From contig OX457026.1 of assembly GCA_949752745.1 (NCBI GenBank), positions 31,884,911-31,948,910 of the forward strand: a DNA stretch of 64,000 nucleotides, given 5' to 3'. Both the position numbers and the translations under genes were made by a program. Of the stretch, positions 13,001 through 25,000 are shown in pieces. This stretch comes from Protula sp. h YS-2021. Lineage: Eukaryota > Annelida > Polychaeta > Sabellida > Serpulidae. The notes below the pieces were generated by a model, which did no database searches, was not told the DNA's origin, and saw nothing but the letters and a program-made list of their open reading frames with translations. Numbering within the stretch: the stretch's first letter is position 1; each line of letters begins with the position of its first letter.

Positions 13001-16000
13001 GTCCTGTTGGGCATATGTGGGCTATGCACACTGCTCTAGTTTCTTCCTGGCTTTATTCTGTAATGTTGTATTTCTTTCGGTGGTCGCCAAAATGAGAGCT
13101 TATTTATTGAGCGTGTCCCGGTGTTAGTGCTGCATTAATGACACGTGCTGGTCATCCGTATAGTTTAAAGTTTTGACTATACGTAGTTCAGCTTTTGGCC
13201 TTGCTTGTTTTTACCCGCTACAGCTGCTTGCTGACACACCGGATGCGAGTAGCCAGCTTATGGGGAAGGATGACTTCAAGACGCTGATGAACTTGCGCTA
13301 CCTGGAAGCGCTGGCACCCCCGGGCGAACCCGTCGGGCTGCTCGCTGCCCAGGTCAGTCTTCTTAACACAATAAGTGTGAAGCATCATTTTCTTTGTTTG
13401 TTTGTTTTTTTTTATCGATAAGTGAGCCCCAAAGTGTACTTGCTATTAATGCGGTGATATTAGAATGATGTCGGACGTAACGTTTAGAATATTGTTGCTG
13501 TAATGTGCCACATGCAGGGCTGTTGTTTTCAGCTCTGCATTGTCGCGCACATGAATTATAGTTGTAAAAAAAGGTCCTTATTGGTGAAAACATTAAATTT
13601 TGAAAAGTTGATTTTTTTTTCGTTTTAAAACTAATATCCTATCAATAAATGCAGTTTCTGTGTATTGGCGTGTTGTGATTCAGTCTATCGGAGAACCCTC
13701 CACTCAGATGACGCTCAACACCTTCCATTTCGCTGGCCGCGGAGAAATGAACGTCACGCTGGGGATTCCCCGGCTGAGGGAAATCCTTATGGTTGCCAGT
13801 AGCAACCTGGGGACCCCTGCTATGGATATTCCCATTGTCGCCACCCCTGAAGCATTGAAAAAGGCACCGAATTTGAAACTGAAGCTTACCAAAGTTGTTT
13901 TGAATCAGGTAAAGTTCTTGAGGGTTAAATAATAATCTTTTTTAAATGTACATCTGAAACGGCAATTGAAGTCGTTTTTATTTGGTATTTTTTAATGATG
14001 ATTCTGTTGACAGAGTGTTGCAATTGCACCATAGGTCCTGATTGCAGATCGACATTGTGTTAATCAAACTGAAGTCTTGGAATGAATTGATAAAACTGAT
14101 AAGTACTGGTTAAGGTTAAATCATCGTAACCCGTCTCCCTGGCAATATCATATTCCCCACCCCAGTAGAATGCTCCAAGAAAAAAGGGCTTGACGCGTCA
14201 TCAGGATTATTTCTGTACAAAAACACGTGTGAATCTTAAGAATTATACCAAATTTCCGAGCAGAAAGGGAGAAGGCGTGATCTGGAACAAAAAGCTCCAG
14301 TCCGGCCGTCTCCACCCCGGACACACACACACTGTAACACCCACTAAATGTCCGTGACCGCTGGCATCTGTGTATTGTAGGTGCTGCAAGATGTCGAAGT
14401 GACCGAGAGCCTCGGCGGAATAGAGAAAAGGTAAAATGTGCATTAAAAAGGCGAATGCACTTCGGAAGGAAAATTCTTGAATGGTCAACTCAGGGTTATG
14501 GGAGGGAAGTGGGGGTGGGGGGAGGGGGGGTAGGCTGCTTGCGTGTGGTAAACTCTACGTATGTGCGGACGGAACCGAAAAGGATAATACATTTGAAAGT
14601 ACCGCTCCCAAAAAAATCCGCCCAATTCGAAGGGATCGCTTATTTGCCTGTCACATTCGAAAAAAAATCGTTGAAGATTGGAAAAAGGTCGCTGATCTGC
14701 TTTAATTAAAAAAAAAAACGCTTGATGCTTTTCCTGGATTCGAAAAGATTACGGGTGAAAAAATGTGGGCGAAAAATGTCGCGCTCACACTCTCCTATCC
14801 CAGCTGTGGGATTATTTATCCCCCCCCCCCCCCCCCACCCTCCACACTGTCCTACCGAGATAGCAACACTGAAGTAATTTGTAAACACAAGAGAACCCGT
14901 GCGTATATAGTAGTATATGTTGGTTTTGTGTCGCTATCTTCTTCGTGGATTTATATGTGGTTGTTGTATGGATTATACAAGCTGTGCTTAAAAAGAAATA
15001 AAAGTGAGAAAAATGAAGGATTCCCGCGTGGATTTAAGCAATACGGGAAGTTTGGAAAGGTCTTAATGAGTTTAAGGTCATTCGTTTCAGAGATAAATGT
15101 AGACAGTACAAGATCTTGTTCACTTTCCTCCCTCATTCGATGTATCAAGATGAGTTCAGTTTAAATCCCTCACAAGTCTTGCACTTCATGGAGAAGTCGT
15201 TCTTCCGGCAGCTGGAGGAAGCTGTGAAAAAGAAGTATATTGAACTCACTAGGACCAGGTGAGGGTGTGTGAAGTGTGACAGTACCAGGTGAGGGTGTGT
15301 GAAGTGTCTCAGGACCAGATGAGGGTGTGTGAAGTGTCTCAGGAGCAGGTGAGGGTGTGTGAATGTCTCAGGACCAGGTGAGAGTGTGTGAAGTGTCTCA
15401 GGACCAGGTGAGGGTGTGTGAAGTGTCTCAGGACCAGGTGAGGGTGTGTGAAGTGTCTCAGGACCAGGTGAGGGTGTGTGAAGTGTCTCAGGACCAGGTG
15501 AGGGTGTGTGAAGTGTCTCAGAACCAGGTGAGCGTGTGTGAAGTGTCTCAGGACCAGTTGAGGGTGTGTGAAGTGTCTCAGGACCAGGTGAGAGTGTGTG
15601 AAGTGTCTCAGGACCAGTTGAGGGTGTGTGAAGTGTCTCAGAACCAGGTGAGCGTGTGTGAAGTGTCTCAGGACCAGGTGAGGGTGTGTGAAGTATCTCA
15701 GAACCAGGTGAGCGTGTGTGAAGGGTCTCTGGACCAGGTGAGCGTGTGTGAAGTGTATCAGGACCAGGTGAGGGTGTGTGAATTGTCTCACGACTTGATG
15801 GGGGTGTGTGAAGTGTCTCAGGGCCAGGTGAGAGGGTTTGAAGTGTCTCAGGACCAGGTGAGAGTGTGTGAAGTGTCTCAGGACCAGGTGAGAGTGTGTG
15901 AAGTGTCTCAGGACCAGGCGAAGGTTATGAAGTGTCTCAGGACCAGGTGAGGGTGTGTGAAGTGTCTCAGGACCAGACGAGGGTGTGTAAAGTGTATCAG

Positions 16001-19000
16001 GACCAGGTGAGGGTGTGTGAAGTGTATCAGGACCAGTTGAGGTTATGTGAAGTGTCTTAGGAAAAGATGAGGGTGTGTGAAGTGTCTTAGGACCAGGTGA
16101 GGGTGTGTGAAGTGTCTCAGGACCAGGTGAGAGTGTGTGAAGTGTCTCAGGACCAGGTGAGAGTATGTGAAGTGTCTCAGGACCAGGTGAGGGTGTGTGA
16201 AGTGTCTCAGGACCAGGTGAGGGTGTGTGAAGTGTCTCAGGACCAGGTGAGCGTTTGTGAAGTGTCTCAGGAGCAGGTGAGGGTGTTTGAAGTGTCTCAG
16301 GACCAGGTGAGGTTGTGTGAAGTGTCTTAGGACCAGGGGAGAGTGTGTGAAGTGTCTCAGGAGCAGATGAGGGTGTGTGAAGTGTCCCAGGACCAGGTGA
16401 GGGTGTGTGAAGTGTCTCAGGACCAAGTGAGAGTGTGTGAAGTGTCTCAGGAGCAGGTAAGGGTGTGTGAAGTGTATCAGGACCAGGTGAGGGTGTGTGA
16501 AGTGTCTTAGGACCAGGTGAGGGTGTTTGAAGGGGCTCAGACCAGGTGAAGGTGTGTGAAGTATCTCAGGACCAGGCGAGGGTGTGTGAAGTGTCTTAGG
16601 ACCAGTTGAGGGTGTGTGAAGCCAGCCGAGGGTGTGTGAAGTGTCTTAGGACCAGGTGAGGGTGTATGAAGTGTCTCAGGACCAGGTGAGGGTGTGTGAA
16701 GTGTCTCAGGACCAGGTGAGGGCGTGTAAAGTGTATCAGGACCAGGTGAGGGTGTGTGAAGCGTTTCAGAAACATGCCAAACTGTGGTTTTAAAGGCATT
16801 CAAATTTGTAAAAAATAAAAAGCAAATAAATAAGTCATGTCTTCCGAACTTGAAAAATCTCTCCATAACGTTTTCAATGAAAACTTTCATTGACGAGTTT
16901 TGGTGTTATCTCACGGCTTTGCCTTGAGTTTCTTTGAAACATTTCATTTCGAATCATAATGTTTACACAAGTACCTCAACATCTCAGGCAGTCAGGAACC
17001 GTAAACAGGTTAAACCTTTTCGGCATTTTGTAAACCGTATATACTTTGCGCCAAAATATGACTGTGCGAGGCGATGTAAGAGATACCTAAATTTGACACC
17101 ACATTACTGGAAATAATGGCAAAAGGTGCTTGTTGTGGCTTTGAACATTAGTTGATTTACATACACGCATCACCAGTTTTCTGGGCGCTTACTAGGTAAA
17201 GCATTGGGCCTTACTCTTTCTCTGCCTAGTTTGCTGACCATGGCGCGAGTGCGCGTTGTACCCCGCGCAAGCGCGGAGGGTGCTGGCGGTGGCGGGAAGG
17301 CGGCGGACGACGATGATGATGTCAAGGACGACGACCAGCACGACGGTGACGCGACGGCAGAGAGGAATAGACGACGTCAGGAGGAGGAGCAGGATTACGA
17401 CGGCGAGGAGGAGGACAAAGACGCGGTGGAGGAGAGCGAGGACAGTGGGGAGGGTGAGTGGTGGTTGAGGAGGGAGGAGGACAAAGACGCGGTGGAGGAG
17501 AGCGAGGACAGTGGGGAGGGTGAGTGGTGGTTGAGGAGGGAGGAGGACAAAGACGCGGTGGAGGAGAGCGAGGACAGTGGGGAGGGTGAGTGGTGGTTGA
17601 GGAGGGAGGAGGACAAAGATGCGGTGGAGGAGAGCGAGGACAGTGGGGAGGGTGAGTGGTGGTTGAGGAGGGAGGAGGACAAAGACGCGGTGGAGGAGAG
17701 CGAGGACAGTGGGGAGGGTGAGTGGTGGTTGAGGAGAGAGGAGGACAAAGACGCGGTGGAGGAGAGCGAGGACAGTGGGGAGGGTGAGTGGTGGTTTAGG
17801 AGGGAGGAGGACAAAGACACGGTGGAGGAGAGCGTAGATAAAAGCGGGATGGGGGAGTTGTTGGGGGCGGGGGAGCGAAGAGGATGGCGGGGTGGGGGAG
17901 AGGAGCGAAGAGGACAGCGGGGTGGTGAAGAGGAGCGAAGAGGACAGCGGGGTGGGGGAGCCAGCATGATGGCGGAACAGGTAATTGGAGGAGGGGAGAT
18001 ATAAGGAAACAGCGGAACAGGTGGGGCAGTACATTCAACCAGTTTTTCTTTCCACAGCAGAACTGGAACGCGATTACGACGAGGAAAATAGCGCCGACAC
18101 CCCGAGACCTGACGAGACTACGGCTGACCAAGACGAACCACAACCTGGGAGTCCCTTAACCCCGGATGTCAAGGCAAAGAAAAAGAAGAAAAGGAAGTCG
18201 AGGAGAGAGATGGACGAAAGGCGCGTCAATGTAAGACATATAGTTAAACACATTCTGTTGTCACCCCCCTCCCTCCCTCCCCAGCCCGAAGGCGGAGGGT
18301 AGTAGGGAGGGGGTGAAGGTGGGGATGAGATGCAGACAGAGGATTCAGAAAAAGGCTTATTTCATATTTGTATTACCTCGTCCCAGATATATATGCCTGG
18401 CACGAAAATGATCAGCTCGTCTAAAACTGGTTGATAAAGTCGCCCAACATATTTATTAGTCCCCCGCCGGGGGACTAGAGTTTTCGTGTTTGTCTCTTCC
18501 TCTGTCTGTCCGTCTGTCGACACATTTTTTGTTAACACACTCAAGCCTACATTTTTCCACCGATTGTTAAGATATTGTATGTATGGGTAGTACTGGAAGT
18601 AACAAGGATCGGTATTGTAAATGAGCCATGTCGGCCCATGGACATTGGCCCAGCTGAACTTCACAAATTTTCCCAATCCTTATTCAGTTGAATGAGTTTG
18701 TTAACACACTCAAGCCTACATTTTTCCACAGATTGTTAAGATATTGTATCTATGGTTAGTACTGGAACGAACAAGGATTGGTATTGTAAATGAGCCCTAT
18801 CGGCCCAAGGACATTGGCCCAGCTGAACTTCAGAAATTTTCCCAATCCTTACTCAGTTGAATGAGTTTGTTAACACACTCAAGCCTACAATTCTGGATCA
18901 ATTGTTGAAATATTTTAGATATAGTAAGTATTGGAACCAACAAAGGCCGGTATTGTAAATGAGCCCTATCGGCCCAAGGACATTGGCCCAGCTGAACTTC

Positions 19001-22000
19001 AGAAATTTTCACAACCTTTACATACTGGAATGAGTTTAACACACTCAAGCCTACATTTCTGCATCGATTGACTAGATATCGTAAATATGAGTAGTATTTG
19101 AATCAACAAGGTTTGTTGTTGTAAATGAGCCCTGTCGGCCCAAGGACATTGGCCCAGCTGAACTTCACAAATTTTCCCAATCCTTACTCAGTTGAATGAG
19201 TTTGTTAACACACTCAAGCCTACAATTCTGGATCAATTGTTGAAATATTTTAGATATAGTAAGTATTGGAACCAACAAAGGCCGGTATTGTAAATGAGCC
19301 CTATCGGCCCAAGGACATTGGCCCAGCTGAACTTCAGAAATTTTCACAACCTTTACATACTGGAATGAGTTTAACACACTCAAGCCTACATTTCTGCATC
19401 GATTGACTAGATATCGTAAATATGAGTAGTATTTGAATCAACAAGGTTTGTTGTTGTAAATGAGCCCTGTCGGCCCAAGGACATTGGCCCAGCTGAACTT
19501 CACAAATTTTCCCAATCCTTACTCAGTTGAATGAGTTTGTTAACACACTCAAGCCTACAATTCTGGATCAATTGTTGAAATATTTTAGATATAGTAAGTA
19601 TTGGAACCAACAAAGGCCGGTATTGTAAATGAGCCCTATCGGCCCAAGGACATTGGCCCAGCTGAACTTCAGAAATTTTCACAACCTTTACATACTGGAA
19701 TGAGTTTAACACACTCAAGCCTACATTTCTGCATCGATTGACCAGATATCGTAAATATGAGTAGTATTTGAATCAACAAGGTTTGTTGTTGTAAATGAGC
19801 CCTGTCGGCCCAAGGACATTGGCCCAGCTGAACTTCAGAAATTTTCCCAATCCTTACTCAGTTGAATGAGTTTGTTAACACACTCAAGCCTACAATTCTG
19901 GATCGATTGTTGAAATCTTTTAGATATAGGAAGTATTGGAACCAACAAAGGTTGGAATTGTAAATGAGCCCTGTTGGCCCAAGGAATGAGTTTGCTAACA
20001 CACTCAAGCCTACATTTTTTGAAGCAATTGGCAAAATGTTATACACATAGGTAGTATGGGTGGTTACAAGAATTGGTATTGTAAATGAGCCATGTTGGCC
20101 CAAGGACATTGGCCCGGCTGGAATTTTAAAATTCACGAATATGATACGAAGGGTTGCAGTCCAAACTAACAAAATCAAATACTGGGATTTACGGCGGGGG
20201 GCATAGCCAGTTTCACTGACCCACTTGTTGGTTCCCTTGAAATTTGATGGTCAGCTCGATTTATATTACCCAACACGCTTTTGGTTTTTTGTTTCACAAT
20301 CATAATACGGGAGGTACAATCTGAATTAGAAATAGAACTTGTGTTATTAAAGGCGCTTCTGAGGTAATGAGATATTTTGTATGTGTGGGTTCGGGCTTGA
20401 GGGAGGGTGGGGAGATGGTAGTTGAATGAACAAACATCGTGTGGGTCACTTCTGCTCTCACGTCAGGCTGTGCTGAGCGGAGTCCGGATTGCCACGCAGT
20501 ACTCTTACGACGCTGATGATGAGCTCTGGTGCCAGATCACGCTCAGGGTGAATATTATCTTTCTCATATATACGTCGGAGTTGTCGCATGGATTTGTAAA
20601 TATTCGCTTTCTCATATAAATATGGAACGTTGTCACAGAAGTTTGTGTATCGGTATGTTTACGGTTTTATTTATTCCCCACAGGGGGGAAAATATGCGAT
20701 CGACCGCTTGTCGGTCTGTCTGTCGGTCGGTCTGTCGGTCATAAAGAGCTTGTTAACACGGTAACTTAAAAACTCCTGCAAGGATTTTAATGAAATTTGG
20801 TATGTGGCTTCTGTGGGAACAAACACAGATCGGTATTGTAAATGGGCCAGGTTCGTCGAAGGAAAATGTACCAGCTGAAAATGTCAGCTCTTGATTGACT
20901 ATTGATTGCCGTGTTTACTGATGGGGGGGGGAGGGGGGGGGCTGTGGGGAGTATGTGGGCTGTGCACACTGCTCTAGTTTTACTTACTATCAGTGCTTAT
21001 TTTTAAAACACTCGGGTGTGAATTTAGGGCTTTATCTCTCGTGCTTGTAGCTTAGCTGTGATCTAGGTGAATTCTTCAACCTTTATTTATATCAGTTCGT
21101 ATTAGCTCAATTTTAATTTTAATGCATGTACGTTAATTCCGTCCCTCCAACAGATGGCGCTGTCGGACAAGAAATTAGATATGACGTCACTAATCGAGGA
21201 CGTGGCTAAGCGCACCGTTGTTTATCAAGTTCCGAAAATCAACAGAGCTTTCCTGTCCGAAAGCAGCAAACCGGGGGAAGAAGGATTGCATTTAAAAACA
21301 GAAGGCGTCAACATCTATGTAAGTACTGGAAAATTAGTGCAGAATTTCTAAGTATTGTCTGAAAAAGACGCGGCAAGTTGTAAAGCGTGCGTCATACCGT
21401 TAACCGTTCACATTTATTAGAGTAATTAAAGGTGGAACTCCGTCATTATTCCCCGTGGAACGGAGGGATGTAGTTTTGAACTTTTCGGTCTGTCCGTCTG
21501 TCTGTCACGCTTCAGTCTCACGCGCCTATAGGCCACATTAATATATAGATTCGTTTCAAATTTTGTACACGGCTTCTCTAGACCCTTCCGCAGTGCAGTG
21601 ACCAAGAATTTTCCGTATTGGGCAAAAATTAACAAAATGGTGGACTTTTGAAAATTGGCACTGGACTTAGCGTATATACGGCAGTCTCACGCGCCTACAG
21701 GCCACAAAAATGGATGGATTTGTTTCAAATTTTGTACACGGGTTCCCTGGACCTTCCGCAGTGTAGTGATCAAGAATTTTCCGGATGGGGCTTGACAAAA
21801 TGCCGTTTTTTTTCAAAGTCGGCGCTGTCCTTAGCGTACCTACGACAGTCTCACGCGCCTACTGGTTAATGGACTGATTCGTTTAAATGTTAGACACTAC
21901 GTCTACCTGTCCTTCCACTTTTAAATTTTACGTTGTCAACACGCAACAGCCTTACACACACCATATCGCCCACGGTGGATAGACATACTCCTCGAGACGT

Positions 22001-25000
22001 AGTCAAGTTTTTTTTCGCTCGGATTTTAACTAGAGACCTCAGTCCGTACATGGGTATAAACAAGTGAAAATATTCCACATTTGTGTGAACTATGTGGGTG
22101 AATCTGGGAGACCTTGTATGGAAAGCTGTGATATGTCACGGGCTACGTCCTCGCCTAACTGGAAACCATCAGAGCCTGATGATGAAATTCATTAGGGTTC
22201 ACTTACTCATGTGATGGTTAACCTTGGGTTTTGATGAAACAAGCGGCGGCGTTGAAGTTCCAGCATGTGTTTGTTTGTGAGTGCAATAATAAGGGCCTGT
22301 GACATGTCGTTTAAATAATTATTCGTGGACAAGGAGTGCTTAAATATTCATGTGCAATTCTTGATGATCTAAACGCCGTCCTTGTGTCAATTACTCGTAA
22401 ATCCAGCAGGAAGCAAGGCACGACATTTGACAAACGTGTTCTTTTGTCTTCCATAATTCCTGCACCCCACCATTAATAATGATGACAATAAAATATGTGG
22501 TTATTTGGCGGATATTATTCTGGGTGTTGGGAAGTTGGAAAACAAGCCATAACCTCGCAATATTTGGATCAGAAAAACAATGAAACACCGTCAGACTAGT
22601 AATTCTATGACGAGCGCATTGGCGCAAAAATGGGAATAAAGTTCTGAATAATGAATGATGGAAACAAGGCAGTGTTTTGTCCAGTGAGATGGTTCATATC
22701 TTGGCTCAATTCAAGTCCGTTTTAAGCCATTGCAATATGGTTGCCATAAAAATTATTAAAAGAGTTTTGTTTTATTAACTGAGGTTCAGTTAATAAAACA
22801 AATATATAGAGAATAATAGTGTATTTCTTCGTAATCTAAGTTAGTCTATTGGGAATAAAATAACTTTGACTGTAGTGCCTTCTTTCGCAAATAACGAAAA
22901 CATAGGTGCATTCTTATTTGCTCGATTTATTCTTATTTTAAATAATAGAGTGTTAAAGGGAACATATCAAAATATAGCCTATTTTATATTTTTAACGTAT
23001 GGATGTCCGGTAAATTCCCGTCCAGATGTATGACTGCAAAAATATTTATAGTGCTGTTGAAATGGTATGAAGTTGTTCGTGAACTCTGTCGGTAGAGGGC
23101 GTATTTATAGCAGTTCCCTTGACAGAGGACGTCTTTGAAGGTGTCCCTTTGGTGGGGGATGTCTTTTCGGAAGTCCCCTTGGCAGGTGAAGTGTTTATAG
23201 AAGTCCCTTTGGTAGTTGTAGTCTTTACAGAAGTCCTCATGTTAGTCGGCTTGCATAGCGATTTGAAAACCTGTTTCGTGAGGACAAATACGAGGAGAAT
23301 GTAGACTCCATGGGCGGCGTTCGTGAAGACGAAGGCTAGCCACACGACAGTATGGTCAGCGTTCACGAACGGGAAGAGTATCACAAAAACGTGGTTGATG
23401 CCCATGATGATAAATATCTTGACGTAGGTGCGGAAATTCGTGCTGTGCCGCAGTGTGATGTTGTTACGTGCGTTGAAAGCTTGCCGTAAGTGGCAGCACG
23501 TGTGGATGAATAAAACGACGTTTAGCAAGGTGGAAATGAAGGCTGGGGCGTAGAATGCAGCGTATCCGAAGCCGCTTGGAACTAACCAACAGTGGACCGA
23601 ATACGTTGGTTGAAATTCTCCCTTGATGTCGATGTTGTCTAAAATAACGGCTAGTGCTATAAATGGCACGGGGATTCCCCACGACACAATGTGGTGAATG
23701 AGAAGGTGCCTGCATCCGCGTGGCTCTGACGTCATGGCTGCGTGTTCGAGTGATTTTAGTCTCTTGTGCATATCCACAGCTATCGCACTCATCCACATAA
23801 ATGCGGCTAGAAAACAGTAGTGTTCCAGTGTCCCTAAGACCGTACAGGCGGTGACCATGTGCTGTAACCATAACCCCAGTAAGAACAGGCAGTTTGAGAG
23901 AAACAGAGCGAGGCAGAAGTTGAATTGCAATTTCATAGGCGTCGTCTGATAGGCTTGAACGAAGCGCTGTAAGACAAGTCGCACTGCCAGACAGACGGCA
24001 GACAGACAGATGGCAGCAGCCGACACAGCGTCCACGGTCCCACTCGAATCGTTTGATTTCGCCATATTGATACCTAGCGAAACAACTATGATGTGATTAT
24101 TTAAACTAGAAAAATTCAACTGTACAGGCAACAATTTTTTTTCAGCGAGGAGGAAGGGAGGGGGTGCGTTGGTTCTGTTAAATTCCGCGCCAGTTTCAGT
24201 CATTGGTGCCTTTTGTTTTCCCTTTGTTTCTAAAAATTACGTAGCTGATTCTGCACGGAAGGTACACGTTTATGGACTGAGATGGAGAAGCGGGTGGAAG
24301 GGGGGGGGGGGGGGGGCGTCGGGGGGGGGGTGGAGGGAATTCTCGTGTCATATCAGGGAGGCTGGAAAGAATACTTCAGATTTGTATCTAGTCAGCGCGA
24401 GCAATTAAGTAACATTTGAAATGAGCTTTGTACATAAAGTATATATTTTATCTTCGAAGCGTATTGCTGTGTTTTCTTTTCTCACATGGGTCATAATTTG
24501 ATAACTATGCTATAACTTCTGTTAAAAATAGATTTTTAGCGGCAGATCATTTTATTTAAACTTCTGGAGCAAAAATACAAAATCCCCTAAAGGTTAAATG
24601 ACAAAGACATAAAAACTGACATTCTTACCTTATTTCCGTGCCATTGTGTAGTAAGTCGATAGCAAACAAAAAACTGAGCAGGAAAATTTTAAACAAATTT
24701 CATATTAATCCATGTGTCTTCATTGTCATTGTGTGCTTCTTGTTGTTTTGCTTCAGCACTTATGTAATAACTCGAAAGCAAACAAAAAATTGAGCAGGAA
24801 AATTTTAAATAAGTTTCATGTTAGTCCATGTGTGTGCGTTGTCATTGTTTGCTTGTTGTTTTGCTTCAGCACTAAGTGCTGTTGCTCTGCGCTGAGTAGT
24901 TGATGTGTGAGATGCTGCTGCATGTTTGCAGGAGATGTATAAACACGACCGTGTGCTGAACCTGAACCAGCTGTACGCCAATGACATCCACGCAATAGCC

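Noticed and set aside
15339..16426. Open frames of 127-195 codons in the 30-bp array on both strands
   Set aside because: Also a product of a 10-codon repeat in an intron. The true POLR1A frame hits TGA in the second unit.
17192..18034. 280-codon minus-strand Pro/Leu/Ser-rich frame
   Set aside because: It is the mirror of the 66-bp coding repeat on the plus strand, which is in the POLR1A frame and flanked by matching splice sites.
23464..23871. 135-codon minus-strand frame overlapping the receptor
   Set aside because: It is a shifted frame of the receptor gene and shows no membrane segments or motifs.
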